This document shows, in pieces, positions 36,920 through 48,928 of a stretch of 64,000 nt of DNA (its first letter is position 1; the number at the start of each line of letters is the position of its first letter). Origin of the DNA: Wyeomyia smithii. Taxonomy: Eukaryota; Arthropoda; Insecta; Diptera; Culicidae. A model generated the notes under the pieces. That model did not search any database and was not told where the DNA came from. It worked only from the letters and a program-made list of their open reading frames with translations. The position numbers were made by a program, and so were the translations under genes. The DNA lies in NCBI RefSeq assembly GCF_029784165.1, contig NC_073696.1, positions 233,195,771 to 233,259,770 of the forward strand. Reading direction: 5' to 3'.

Positions 36920-37327
36920 CAGAGTCTATGTGTATATAGAGTCGCGCGAAGAGAAAATCTATCGTTTCGGCAACACAGTTTCTATGCCGTTTGTTGCCAA
37001 AAACTATACAGTTCTGTTTTTCACCATGCATAAGCGAATATCATTTTTTGAAATTCTTCACAAGGTACACAGTTTTGAAAGATTACACCGGTAATGTTTT
37101 GTTAAATTTGAGTGAACCAGTGTACAGGTTTAATGTTGGATTGAAATGTGTAAGTGAAACTTCGGAAAAACACATATTCTTTATTACGCTCAATTACAAC
37201 ACTTTTCTTCCACTCCTAACATTATCACCTTGTTTATTAACATTGCTCGATTAGTACCCTCGTTTGACACTGATTTGGTTCCTTTGGTTTAATCTTTGCG
37301 GGACTCTTATTATAAACATAGACTCTG
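36920..37327. mobile_element. hAT MITE, 408 bp, nested
   Basis: Ends CAGAGTCTATG and CATAGACTCTG are flanked by the 8-bp direct repeat GGTGTGAC (36912-36919 and 37328-37335). It is inserted within the larger hAT. Noncoding. Confidence 0.8.
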
Positions 37328-37379
37328 GGTGTGACCAACCTACACCGAAAATGTTTCGGATTTCAAGAGTTTGTGTCAA

Positions 37380-38076
37380 AGTGTACATTTTTGCAACACA
37401 TAGAACGTTTTAGGCAACGAAATTGTCTATCTAAAATACTTCATTTAAAAAAATCTAATATCACCGATATTTTCTAAAATCATTTTTTGTTTTTAAAATT
37501 ATATTTTTTTCAGAGTAGGATCTTTAACTCAATTTTTTATATTTTTGAAGGAAAGTTCAAATAATTTTCACTAAAATATATTGATTAATTGAAAAGGTTC
37601 AAATACAGTTGGGTTTTCTTACGCGCCTCGTGAAAAAACCATGTTAATTCAGAAATCCGCTTGATGAACTGCTTTAATTCAAAAATTCGCGTAAAAAACC
37701 ACGTTAATTTGAAAATCTGCATAAATAACCTTTTAGAGAAAATCCGCGTGAAAATAATCTGACCTTTTTAAATGTTAATCCAGATAAATTTTCAAACGCA
37801 AGTTTGCAAAGTTGCTTGGTTTAACAAGACCTACACACCCACAATGTTCGATTGAATTCTGCTAGAGTGCTGCAAGCTCAAAGAAAATTAGTACCCAACA
37901 GGGAAAAAACCGCCAAAATCAACACCCATACTTGATAAATACCTCGGTATTCCTTGGCGAATTTTCAATCTTTGGCTACCAATGAACCCGAAATAAATTC
38001 TGATTTATTGACAACATATAAACCTAAGTGAAACAGGATGTCAGAAAAAGTTCTACGCGTTGCAAAAATGTACACT
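37380..38076. mobile_element. Unclassified inverted-repeat element (~697 bp), nested
   Basis: The left end AGTGTACATTTTTGCAACAC and following TAGAACG are mirrored at the right end, with about 25 of 28 positions matching. A convincing target duplication was not found; a TA four bases inside each end is possible. Noncoding, AT-rich. Confidence 0.55.
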
Positions 38077-38342
38077 CAGTGTTGTTAGTCTCGCTCGTAA
38101 GCGGCATGCAACACCTCATGTGAGGTTCTCGGTGATGCCGCTTTCACACAGTAGAGAATTCTCTATTCAAGCTATTTCTCGTTCTTTCTTGCTCGCATGT
38201 ATTCCCGAGATCATATGCACACACTCCCGTCTACTCTCTTCATGTGTACTCGTGTGTACCTATTGCCCAACTCGCGAGAACTACTAGCCGAAGACAATTG
38301 TTTCAAGATGCTTTGCGATGGTAACATAGGGAAAAAAAATGA

Positions 38343-38433
38343 TAGGGTATCGGACTACTTCGGCAGCGGTTCGCTTCGGCTGGTTTTGCATAAGACTGCT
38401 GTAAACAACTTACCGAAGCAGTCCGATACCCTA
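38343..38433. repeat. Short palindromic MITE-like unit (91 bp)
   Basis: The ends TAGGGTATCGGACTACTTCG and, inverted, TAGGGTATCGGACTGCTTCG form a strong stem. A TA on each outer edge may be the target site. Confidence 0.5.
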
Positions 38434-39109
38434 CACGTTACCCCACTGTCGGTGCATGAGGCTAAACCGGGAAGAAAGCATTTTCGTTTTCGAGCACAGT
38501 TTTTCAAGCACTCCTAGTCGAGCAATTTTAGTCGAGTACTCCTACTCACGTACTCTTTTACGGTAGCTGAGTAGCAATACGAAAGAGTTTGTTCGTGTCG
38601 GTGCGTGCTTGCTGCTACTCAAGGGAATGCATGAAGAAGAAAGAGTATCTCCAAAGCGTGTGTACAAAAGACTCGAGAAGCGTAACATATGTTTCGTTCT
38701 CAAGCAGAAAGGAGAAGAAAGGTTTTACTGCTCGCTCGATTTGCAACGCTCTGTACACTTTGGCGCACACTCCGGAAATCCGAAACATTTCCAGTGACCC
38801 TTGGTCACGTCCAGTTCTCAAGTAATACTAGGAAACTAGGACAGTTTTCCAGTAAAATGAAACCAGTTTTGTCAGAATTGATTCATTTTTCGTGAAGTTT
38901 TGGCCATTTAAAAATTGACAGAATTTTGCCTGCTTCAATTATTTCCCTAATTATACAACCTTCAAAATGAACTTCGGTTTGAAACTACTCCGTAGAAAGC
39001 ACTCCCGGCGTAAAACCCGAAGACTTTCCAAAAGAAACTGTTTAACTCGTCCGGTTGTTTTAATTTTCATTCGCAGTATCGTAAAATTTTTCATTCAAGG
39101 CCTTAACAC

Positions 39110-39203
39110 AATGGATACGTTGCGGCTGCGTTTGCGGCAATTTGACAGTTAGCCCATACATTTACTGTCACATTGACGTCAACGCAACGCAAACGTATCC
39201 ATT
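39110..39203. repeat. Short palindromic MITE-like unit (94 bp)
   Basis: Left end AATGGATACGTTGCGGCTGC and right end, inverted, AATGGATACGTTTGCGTTGC. No target duplication is obvious. It abuts the mariner insertion region. Confidence 0.45.
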
Positions 39204-39268
39204 CTGTTTGGGCCATCTCTGTCTCTGTTTTTAACAAATTTATATAGTAAAATTGCATTTGTCGAATA

Positions 39269-40554
39269 ACGTTTGCGGTAAAAAAATGGACAAAAATTGC
39301 CGATTTTTCATGGGTTTACCTTTAATCGCACTGACGAAACTACTACTCATGCATCATCAATCATAGTAACCCATGAGTTAGCAAAAAAAATTTGACAGCT
39401 CTATCAGTCAAACTCTAACTGTGATGGCGAAAAAAGTCAAGCTACTCCGTTCAGAAGTGTGCGCGTTCAAAGAACGCTACCCCGCCGCGTCGAAAACGGA
39501 AATCGTGCGGCACTTTGTGGCCGGTTCTGGCATCTACAACATCTTGACACTATTGGACAACGATCAGAGCATCGAAAGAAAGCCCGGTTCCGGACGACCA
39601 ACTACCCTGCGCGACAAGAAGCTTCAAAGGGTGCTGAAGAGGAAGACCGAGGGAAAAGTGGCTCGCACTTGGCCGAGAGGTTGGTGTATGCTCTAAAACA
39701 GTGAAAAAGCATCTAGAGAACATGGACATACATGCAGGAAGCGGCAGTCCCGTCCACTGGTCTCGGAGCTGCAGGCAATGACGCAGCGACAGCGGTTGAA
39801 TAAGATGGTAAAGTCGATTTTCCCGGCGAATCGCGACGCGGCAGTGGTATTGGACGACTAGACCTATCTCACCCTGGATGGCAACGACTAGCAGGGCTCT
39901 TCGTATTTTACCTCCCCCACGAAGGAAGTAAGCACCGAGGTAAAGTTTATTTCACAGACCAAGTTCCCAAAGAAGGTGCGACTGTGGCTGACAATCAGCG
40001 AGAAAGGGATGTTAAAGTTGCTCTTCTTTCGCTCCGGGCTGGCCGTGAATGGGGAAATTTATAGTACGAAGTGCCTGACAGAAGTTGCGACGTTCATCAA
40101 GAAACACCAAAAGCGCGAAGACACGGTGTTCTGGCCAGATTTGACGTCGGCGATCGTTGGAGTAGATGGAGCGGCTGAATATCGATGTGGTACCGAAGTC
40201 GGCGAATCCGCCCAATGTCCCCCACCTGCTTCCCATCGAGAATTTCTGGACAAACTTGAAGCGCAAGACCTATTCCAACAATTTTGTCGCGAAAACGGAG
40301 GATGAATTAATAAAAAAACGAAGAAAGAGCTAAAAACATGGCTACACACATGTTTTCGTCCGCCATGGCGAATGTTCCGGTTCACTACCGGAAGGCTGCA
40401 CACAAGGACGTAATATTTTTTTGTGAGGAAGCTTACATGATGACCTTCCATGGGAAATTTATCCAACTCAATTATCTGGCATAGTTTTTTCATCACCATC
40501 TGAAATAGTTTTTTTTTCATCGCCATCTGAAAAAATTTTTTTTACCGCAAACGT
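39269..40554 (+). mobile_element. mariner-type transposon of DD37E class (1,286 bp)
   Basis: Inverted termini ACGTTTGCGGTAAAAAAA are exact at both ends and flanked by TA (39267-39268 and 40555-40556). It encodes a decayed transposase on the plus strand. Near the right end a ~30-bp segment containing TTCATCACCATCTGAAA is tandemly duplicated. It lies inside the large hAT, so it inserted later than that element. Confidence 0.88.
39424..40427 (+). pseudogene. Inactive mariner transposase (DD37E spacing inferred)
   Basis: The N-terminal frame MAKKVKLLRSEVCAFKERYP begins an HTH region with KPGSGRPTTLRDKKLQ. After frameshifts the catalytic part is readable. VVLDD (about 39845-39858) holds the first Asp and is followed by an in-frame TAG (39859-39861). 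A second TAG is at 39889-39891. FWPD has the second Asp (codon 40138-40140), and PIENFWTNLKRK has the Glu (codon 40238-40240). Asp and Glu are separated by 97 bases instead of the 111 needed for 37 residues, implying a 14-base deletion and a frameshift. DD37E mariners are known from mosquitoes. This copy cannot encode an active enzyme. Confidence 0.85.
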
Positions 40555-41736
40555 TAGCTGTCAAATTATCGATACTTATCGATAATATCGATAAAAACCC
40601 CGGAATTATCGATTGTTATCGATGTCCGTTTTGGGCGATATTTCCCATCACTAACTCATATTGGATGGTATTTGGTTATTTTAGGCTGTTTTTCACAAAC
40701 CGGAAGTCGCCATCTTGGATTTCAAAATAGTATTTAAGATAATTTCTGACCTCTGAGCGTCATTCTGGTTGAATGTTTTCACAGATAACAAATATGTCCA
40801 TAATGGTTCGACGCCCCTCTCTCTTCTGGGAGCACATGTTCCTGGGAAACAGCCGAAAATGATCGAATAACATCCAATACCGGAAGTCGCCATCTTAGAA
40901 TTCAAAATGGTATCTGTGGTCGATTGTAGCTCCTGTGTATCATTCTAGTTCCGGATATTGTTATATTGGGTGGAAATCGGCCATTTTTGGCTGTTTTCCA
41001 GAAACCAGAAGTTTCCATCTTACAATCCAAAAGGTTGCCTGAGGTCGGTCATGGAACATATTTGTAACCTCTAAAACATTCACCTGCCAAATTTGGTTCC
41101 ATTTAGTTGGTTAGCTCTCGAGATGTGTATAAATTTGTGTTTCATTTGTATGGAACCCCTCCCTTCCAGAAGGGGGGGGGGGGGGCGAACCATTATGAAC
41201 ATATTTGTTACCCCTAAAAACATCCACATGCTAAATTTGGTTCCCTTTACTCGGTTAGTTCTCGAGATGTGCAGAAATTTGTGTTTCATTTGTATGGAAC
41301 CCCTCCAAAAAAGGGAGGGGCGTTCAACTATTATGTACTTATTTGTTACCTCTTAAAACATCCACATGCCGAATTCGGTTTAATTTGCTTGCTTTGTTCT
41401 TGAGTTGTGCAGAAATTTATATTTCATTTGTATGGGACCCCTCCCTTCCAGAAGAGGGAGGGGTCTCAAACTATCATAGGAACCTTTATCGGCTCCAAAA
41501 ACTTCTAGATACAAATTTTCACGTCGATCAGTTCGGTAGTTTTCGAGCCTATATGGATCAGACAGACAGACCGGACTGCATTATTATATGTATAGACCGC
41601 AACATCAATATTTTAGAACCTAAAGAGTGAATATACATTTATTGGATCGAAGCGTTTATGAAAATTAATTTTTACAAATATAAGTTTGAATGAGAAAGGC
41701 TGGGTCTGACCGCTAGGTGGAATAATTTAGGTTTTT

Positions 41737-44700
41737 TAATGTTCTGGACGTTTCTATGCACAAACAACCTCATTTTTAAGAAGAAATTAGTTTCCTGAAA
41801 CACGTCCAGAAAAAAAAGTTGCGCATGTTTGCGCATCAAATTTCTGCACATCTCGAGAAATAATCAAGTAAATGGAACCAAATTTGATATGTTGGGGTTT
41901 TGAGAGCAAAAAAAGTTCTCATGGTGGTTCGACACCCTTCTTCTTTTTTAAGCCCTTCAGATGTTAAATTAAATAAAAAGCGTATTCGAGAAGTTATCGA
42001 CGGGTCATAGCGTCACTATAACCTGATAATTGCCGATTGAAAATGACAAAAGATGATTGATTTGCAAATGTTAAGTTAATCAATCGCGAGCTAACAGTCA
42101 AAAATCTGGAGGAAGGTCAGGGAGCTGAAAAAACATGTTAGAAACAGCTAGCAGACGAGCGTTTAAAAATGTCATCCAGATAAACAATACCTAAAATTTG
42201 GGAAATCTATACTGAGTGTCTTAGCAGTGATTTAAAAAATCAAAAGAAATAATTATCGGTTTCCGTTAGACTCTACTAGAAATTTGGGAAATAAATATTG
42301 AAATTCAGTCCGCGCAAATATATAGTTCGACTGTGACATACAGTCATCCTCAGTGCTTATGTGGAGTGGACTGGTAAAGAGCAAAGCGTAAATCCTGTTT
42401 TTTATGTGTAGTAGGTAATATTAAAATTTAGCACTCCTAATTGGAGTTAGGCAGGATATTATGCGGTCGGTTGTTTACCGTACCGGAAGAAGATTGAATA
42501 GCCATGAGGGGTGATTACCTGCGTCTTTGTCGAGAAGCGTGCATGAGTGTTCTTTATAAATTTCCAATTAATTATTATATTCATATTTACCAAAAATATA
42601 TATTAACGCTGAAAATAATCAAAGAATATGAAATAATATTAAAAATCATTATTGAAAAGGAATCCACAAGACTGTCCAGTCTACAATAGTAGGGTCTCTC
42701 TATAGTAGAGCTTCGTAGCCGCAAGGTTACAGAGTTCGCTTTGACAAGCGTCGTCAGGTAGAACCTTAGAACCTCAGAACCAAGCCATTTGTTGGCAAAA
42801 AAGACTCAAGTATGGGTTTATTCTCAGGCTCTTCCACACAAATTTTCGCTCCAGACTTAATAATCCCTGGTTCTAAAGCTTCGATAATATCATAGACTAT
42901 AGCACGTTACACGCTGTTAGAGTGACAGCTTGCAGGAGGATATGATAAGGTCGATTACTAAGTCTGAAGAAAAAGACAAAAAAGCACTTTAACACGGAGC
43001 AGGTTGCTTCTCAATATATAACACTGCAAAAGGGTAAAAACAAAAATGTGCGAAAGCAAAATGTCCAGACAATGCCACAAAAGATCAAAAAGTGTGGTCC
43101 ATACAAAGAAAAAGACTATGGTCAGGCTGTGATATTTCGAAACTTCAAAATGAAAATGACACAACAGCAATTTCATTCTCTCAAGTTGAAACTGATATTG
43201 AGTGTTACTCGTGTCAAATGTTTCTGAAAATCATGTCAGTGAAAAAAATTATATTGTCCAGGAAAATGTTGAAATTATTTGATCTGAGCCAATCTAGGGT
43301 TCTTCCAGTTCAACCGTTGTGTGCTCGACGGGATACCCAAGTACCAACAAATTAAAACTATTGTAACTTTTACTATTTTCATCCTACTTAGCAGTTTAGT
43401 TATAGCACCAGAATATTCAGAACCTAATCTACTTTCAAGTCAGCAGTGCCCCGAAAGAATTTCCCGGAATTCTGGTTTTTTGAGAATATGTTCTATAGCT
43501 AAGCATTTTTATGAGTATATAAACAGAATCTTACAATTATTGGTCCGAAGTTCATAAAATTATTTCCACAGGCCACTTGTATGGTTTCAAGCATTTTGGT
43601 GGAGCATATCATCATCGAAATCGTCACACACAGTTTTCACTGGGACTTCTGTGGACACAACAACAATTTAATGAAGCAAGGTCAAATACCATCCAATATG
43701 GGTATTTTCGGAATAATGCTGACGTGTAGAAACCGGTACTACGACACCAAATGGCATTTTGAACTTCAAGATAGTGATTTCCGGATTCTATAAAACAAAC
43801 TAAACTGAGCGATTACCACCAAATGTGGGTATTTCCAGAATGGGAATGATACCCAGAGACCAAAAAACAACCCCGTACGCCACGATTCTAACGTGAGGAA
43901 TCCTGGATGCAAAACTTATGTGTTCGTCCTGATATATATGAGTTTATTTTAACCGGGGCGTTAGTCATGTCGAATAGTCTGTCCTCCTAACTCTTCTACG
44001 CATATGCCCTAAATTGAACCTACTCAGAGTTTTTCAACTTTAAAGTGTGTTTAATGTGCCTCCAACTTTAAATGTATACCACTTGAAATTGTAATTTACC
44101 GAAAACTAAAGAATAATATATATATGGACAAATATAGGTGCCGGTTTTACCCCCATGGGGTGCTAGGTTCACTCGCAATGACTGGTAAATTTCATTTGAC
44201 ATCAGTTTCAAAACTTTACTATTCCTTGTTGGATGCAATTTAAAGCACTGACAGTTTCATATCTTGTTGCAAACAATCTGGGAAATAATTCTGTACAGAA
44301 AATATAACAATATTTGCCATCCAATTCTACTAGTGAATCATTTTCCTCAGAGGAAAAGGCTTAACCTAATTACCCCTACAAATCGGATCGTTCAATGCGT
44401 GTTTGTGAGTCCGAAAGATTTTGGTATCTACATTGGGTTGACAATGACTGTATGAAAGAAAAATTATCATTGAATTTCAAAAACCGACCATGTACATTTT
44501 GTTTATTGGCAAAAAATAATTAACTGTGCAAAATTTCGGCTCAATCGGACATGAAATATTTATAAAAAATAAATAAACCACCCTAGTAAATATCAAGTTT
44601 AAGATACCTAATGAACATTAAAATATTTTACATCTGGTTGGGAACGAGTTGTGAGTCATTAAGTCTTCGGTTGCCCAGAAAACGGCCCAGGTCGATTTTC

Positions 44701-47700
44701 GGCCAATTTTTCTTTTTCGAGATATCACGAGATCTCGACGTTTAATAAAATAAGTTTTTTGGCATTGAAAAGAGAGTTTCAATTTTTCCAATATGAAATT
44801 GGATTGTTAGATTCTTGAGATTGTTGGATTCTTGTAGATTGTTAGATTCTTGAGAGTCGAAAAATCACAATGTGCCACTCCAATTTACCGATTCCTGCAT
44901 GTGGATTCTTGAGGCTTTTCATATGCCATATCAAATAGATTCTGTCCGTACCGCAGAAACGATTCCGTTACCGAGTTACAGCAAAAACATATCAAGAAGA
45001 CTGGGAAATCTGCCTGAAATCGAGCGACAGTTTTGGCAGCGCAGTCTATTGAGTTCAGGTGGAACTGACGCATGCTAGTATGTATGACTTCGTAGCGATG
45101 TAATTACCACCACTCTCATAACAAGTTACCACCTTCAATAGATGGAGTTCGCTGTTTGATTCGACGCTAGTCATTTGTATGGGATGGATCCAGAGATGCC
45201 AGTTTTCTTAATATGATGTTTTTGGTATTAGGTATCCTGAGAATCCTCTCTCAGGATTATCTGTGTGTTAGTTAAGGTGGCCAAGTTTTCCGGCAAAAAA
45301 TCGGAACTTGGAGAGTAAACTTTACAAATGACCCACAAAAATCAGAAAAACATAAAACCTGGTAGATACAACTGATAAATTAGATATATCAACAATGCAA
45401 GTTTTTCTGAGTCTATAGATTAAAAAAAATCGTGTTTCCAATTAGGAATATTACAATCATAATATTACAGCGTTTAGGAAAAAAGCTTATGTATTGTGTA
45501 AAAAAATATATCAACTGTATCAGAGACGGCAGTAACAGATATAGATTCCTGTAATCATTAAAAATAAAGTAGCCAACTACAAATATAAAAGCAGCTATGT
45601 TTTACTAACTGAACTGAACAAAACAAAAATTGAAATTTTATTTCGGTAAGTTTACAAAATTCTTGCCATTTTTACGCAGTTATAGATGGGATTGTTCTTT
45701 TGAACTGAACAAGCAAAAACAGGCAACCGCAGATTTCATAAAAACTATCGCAAGTTCCTTTTTCCTTTCTCGAATTTTCAGCCTGAAATGAAATAGAGAC
45801 AAAAAAGAGTTGCCGAAAGTGACTCAACATTTTTCTCTGTTTCATGATGAATCTCCGAAGAAGCAAACGATTTGCGTCTTTCAGCTGAAACCACACCGGT
45901 CATATATACAGGAACAGCAAACAATAGTACGCAAAAGTTGGATGTCGCTGAAAGAAAATTGCTAAATCATCAGTCCATTCGGTGTCCTTCGGTTGGTTAT
46001 GCTGATTTGCATAAGAAAGGTGGCACATTGTGGCAGAAAGTATACTTTTTTCTGGTAGAAAAGGTTTATTACACGCAAATTTGAAGGCTGCACAAACGAC
46101 CAAACAATTTTTACTGCCGTACACGTTCGTAACGTGGCTAGGAGTTCTGGTGTAAGTGACTAATTATTAATTGTACTTACAGTTACATTATCGTCATCTA
46201 AACAAATGTCGAACACGGATTTACTAGAAAAGTGGAATGGTAGACATCATGTAAACCCATTGATCCAGCAAGATCAATTCAGCAAATATTTCGTTCGAAT
46301 TTGGAACTGTTTCTCGCAAAATTACACCTTGGTAACACCTACAATCTGCATCTTATCTACCGATTATGTTAAGTTTTTTTTGCAAACATTTTCTGCTGCT
46401 CTCAGTTAAACCCATAATTGTATGTCTAACTTCGGCCGGATTAGGCAAGCAAAACAAACAAATCCTTTCTCGATCCTCCTCGTTCCAGCGGTAAGCAAAT
46501 AACCATCGCACCATTTCCTTGAATCATGATAGACGAGAAAACGTCTCTCTGGTGAGCTTATCGCCACCAAACGCCTGATGAAGAGAAAAAGGAAGCTGCA
46601 GTCAAGGATCGATGCTCTGGTAAAACAAGAGCCCAACAAGCTTTCGGCCAGGCAATTGTCACATTAACACCTTCGGACAGTTTTTTTATGTTCTAGCAAA
46701 ATCCTAGAAGTAATCTGTTTCTCGTTTTTTTCTCAATCGATAATAGTTTAGTCCCTTAAATCCTTTTCCCATCATCCCTCTAACTGTGCACATCGCTGCA
46801 TCAGTTATTGTACGATTTTGAGTCTCATCTTCTGGCACTGTGTACTGACAAACCAGAACCCGTTAGATATGTTAAAGGTGTGAAAATTTCCTCAACCCAA
46901 AAGTTCTCGTGTGAAATATAAAACCCTCGGGCATCCGCTTTCGACAAACTGTCAATTGGAGATCCCGGAACGAATATAGAACAGAAATTGGGTGCAGGGA
47001 AAGTTTGAAAAAATAATTTGGAAAGTTGTCTTCCACGTGGAGCGACAGTTTTCTTGATTGTAAAATAATTGCTTAATTTTTTTGATAGAAGATGGAAATA
47101 GTCTTAACTAATTGAAGGCGTTTTTACTATAAGTAACTGATTTTTGCGCAAATTCCACAAACATAAATTTTAGATGAATTCAAATGGTATTGCGTACCTT
47201 TTATTTGCACGTCAATAAATCAATAGGCGATGATTTATTGAAGTGATTTTGAAATTTGCTTTTCCGATCCTGTCGTTTCAAGTCTTTATATTCCTTACGT
47301 TTGCTTCCATTGCAGTTGGCAGATGAAGGTGCGGCTCTAAATACATCCGTCTCATAGATTCAAGCGCATTGCACTAAATTAGAATTAGTGATAATTTAAA
47401 TTTGGGTGTTAAAAAATTAACACTTACCACGAAGTGCCCGTGTACTAGAACAACAATCATATACACCAAACATTTCAATTACCTTATCGTACAACAAAAT
47501 ATGTATTATTCAACTTGCGGTCGCGGCTTGCTTCGATCACAGCTTTAAAAGCTTTTTACTAACGACTTATTACGCGCTTTGTGGAATCTCATTTGACATT
47601 ATTGTTTGTATAAACATATTTTATTGTTATTTATTTTCACCCCGGTTAGTCCATTGAAACTTGAAATACTTTGAGTATAAGTCTTTCTTATTTTTAGTGA

Positions 47701-47774
47701 TTATAATGCAATCAAGCTATTTTCATTTCTATTTCAAGCAGTAAATGTGGAGCTGACGATTGAAAAATGTACTA
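41737..47774. other. Intergenic DNA, no gene recognised
   Basis: Mostly AT-rich and unstructured. A family A fragment (TTTCTGCACATCTCGAGAAA) is at about 41850-41945 and family B fragments are at about 43675-43870. A GTTAGATTCTTGAGA-type tandem sits at 44805-44855 and a TCCTGAGA/TCTCAGGA hairpin near 45226-45252. A TATAAA at 46917 has no initiator at a suitable distance and no gene after it. Confidence 0.4.
43670..43870 (+). repeat. Family B fragment
   Basis: Contains ATACCATCCAATATGGGTAT and GTGATTTCCGGATTCTATAA, diverged matches to the unit tandemly repeated at 24060-25150. About two units remain. Confidence 0.55.
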
Positions 47775-48863
47775 CCGTGCTGGATCGAAACCCGTACACC
47801 TAAGCACATGATAATCTTTGACGGTCAATATAAAATCAAGAAATCACATATTGCTTTAAACTGACATGTTTAGTTATAGGTCTACTTATATTTTATCACT
47901 ATTTTCAAGCAAAATGATTAAAATCACTCCGAAACTCAAAAAAATTCATGTTTAAATAGAACATGTTTTGAATCGAAATCCGTGCACAGTTTTTCGTCTG
48001 AATCAAAACCCGTACACTTTTGAATCGAAATCCGCACACACGCGATATAGACTGGATCAAAGTCCATACAACAATAAATCAAACTCCGTATAGATATAGA
48101 AGTACAAAAATGTACATCTTCTATTTATAATTTATCTATAAATTAACGAATAAATATATTTTGAGGATCAATTGGTTCCTAAAGTTTCACACGGTTTTCT
48201 AATTTTTCATATCAGCTGAGATAGTGCAATTCTCGTAGCGTTTCGTAGTAACCGGAACGCCGGAACCTCTCGAAGCTTCCCGGCACGACTTTCCCTTGCG
48301 CACCTCAGTCACAGCTCCTACGAAATTGTTTGCCGTATATTTATACTTGTTTTCTTCCATTATATATGCTGAAAACAAGAAAAAAGTTCAACAATATATG
48401 CATGATACACACGCTGTACGGATTTCGATTCAAGCAAATAACAAGGATCAAATTCCGTACGGCACACTTTTTGTGTAATAAATACAATTTACACTATTTA
48501 TTAGACAATAAACAGCTCGAAAATGACAAAGACTTACCTTTTCCATCAATTTCAAAAAGATTCACAGAGTAAAATACTTATATCCCACTTGAAAATCGTT
48601 TTTATCTGAAGAACGTTTCCTTAGTAAATTCTCTAACGATACAACGAAATGACAACTGAAACCGATACACGATTGCTTTTTCATTTTTAATATTTTTATT
48701 TCATGGCCTACTGGCGCATAGCTTAATTTAACAGAAGGCCAACAACTCAACGGATATGTAAATGTAATTATCATATGAATTTGCACTTTTATAATGCTTA
48801 AAACTGAAGAAAAACCTCAAGGTGTACGGATTTCGATACTGTACGGGTTTCGATCCAGCACGG
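47775..48863 (-). mobile_element. pogo-like DNA transposon, copy 2 (1,089 bp, inverted)
   Basis: Termini CCGTGCTGGATCGAAA and complement are flanked by TA (47773-47774 and 48864-48865). It is closely similar throughout to copy 1 but in opposite orientation. The TATA box, the intron with GTAAG donor and TTTTCAG acceptor, the short HTH frame and the repeated GTACGGATTTCGATTCA-type motif are all retained. Similarity of both copies over their whole length, with bounded ends, shows a defined transposable unit. Confidence 0.8.
48199..48360 (-). CDS. Short psq/HTH DNA-binding protein, copy 2
   Basis: The 53-residue frame matches copy 1 apart from Cys for Tyr in the GKS-x-REAS segment and Met for Ile three residues before the end; the other few base differences are silent. 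Upstream splice signals are conserved. However, exon 2 has two extra bases (CATATATA before the ATG), which puts a stop in frame with the upstream ATG used in copy 1, so only the internal ATG works here. As in copy 1, no catalytic domain follows. Confidence 0.45.
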   Translation of the reverse strand: MEENKYKYTANNFVGAVTEVRKGKSCREASRGSGVPVTTKRYENCTISADMKN

Positions 48864-48899
48864 TAACTGGAGAAATAGTTAATTAGAAATTTACGAGTT

Positions 48900-48928
48900 T
48901 AGTGGGTTCGAGTCCCACCTGCTGTACT
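48900..48928 (+). other. tRNA 3'-half-like segment
   Basis: GTGGGTTCGAGTCCCAC forms a perfect T-arm with a consensus B box and is followed by an acceptor-like CTGCTGTA. The same 29 bases recur at about 49707-49735. No matching 5' half, D arm or anticodon arm lies upstream, so it is a fragment, probably of a tRNA-derived repeat. Confidence 0.4.

Larger units (their letters stand above)
36150..40653. mobile_element. Large hAT-type element (4.5 kb) with TATCGATA-rich ends and nested insertions
   Basis: The ends are TAGTGATGGGAAA and its complement TTTCCCATCACTA. The flanking 8-bp direct repeat is ACTCATAT (36142-36149 and 40654-40661), and the family B sequence reads continuously across once the element is removed. 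Each end has three exact TATCGATA palindromes (36165, 36184, 36240; and 40567, 40577, 40586) plus near matches. Inside are a 408-bp hAT MITE, a 697-bp inverted-repeat element, two ~90-bp palindromic units and a dead mariner. No hAT transposase frame is recognisable, so the element is non-autonomous or eroded. Confidence 0.85.
23505..41736. repeat. Composite of repeat families A, B and C with large inverted outer arms
   Basis: The left edge reads CCTAAATTAATCCACCTAGC from about 23509 and the right edge is its inverted counterpart ending near 41736. From each edge inward the order is the same: family A (~150-bp units with a CCCCTCCC hairpin), family B (~110-bp units with ACTTCCGGTTTCTGG) and family C (~115-bp units with ATCGGTTCAGCCATCTCTGA). 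The left arm (23505 to about 26300) and right arm (about 34981-36149 plus 40662-41736, split by a hAT) are inverted copies a few kb long. The core holds three more family C modules in direct orientation and one inverted fragment. No target duplication for the whole block was found. No protein gene is supported except transposase relics in inserted elements. Confidence 0.7.
34981..41736 (-). repeat. Inverted right arm of the composite (families C, B, A)
   Basis: Read on the minus strand this arm parallels 23505 to about 26300: the family A units, family B units and a CATATCCTATGGCCGATTCG landmark (35860 versus 25218) occur in the same order. A 4.5-kb hAT (36150-40653) splits family B. Poly-G within a family A hairpin (41166-41184) is specific to this arm. 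Confidence 0.65.

Noticed and set aside
41166..41184. Poly-G run as a G-quadruplex regulatory element
   Set aside because: It is an expanded hairpin arm of a family A unit, with no gene nearby; similar runs at 54891 and 60757 are isolated homopolymers.
46917..46922. TATAAA as a possible promoter
   Set aside because: The nearest TCA-type initiator is at about -37 spacing without consensus and no gene follows.
48900..48928. Working tRNA gene
   Set aside because: Only the T arm and acceptor-like end are present; D and anticodon arms are missing and the segment is duplicated as part of a repeat.
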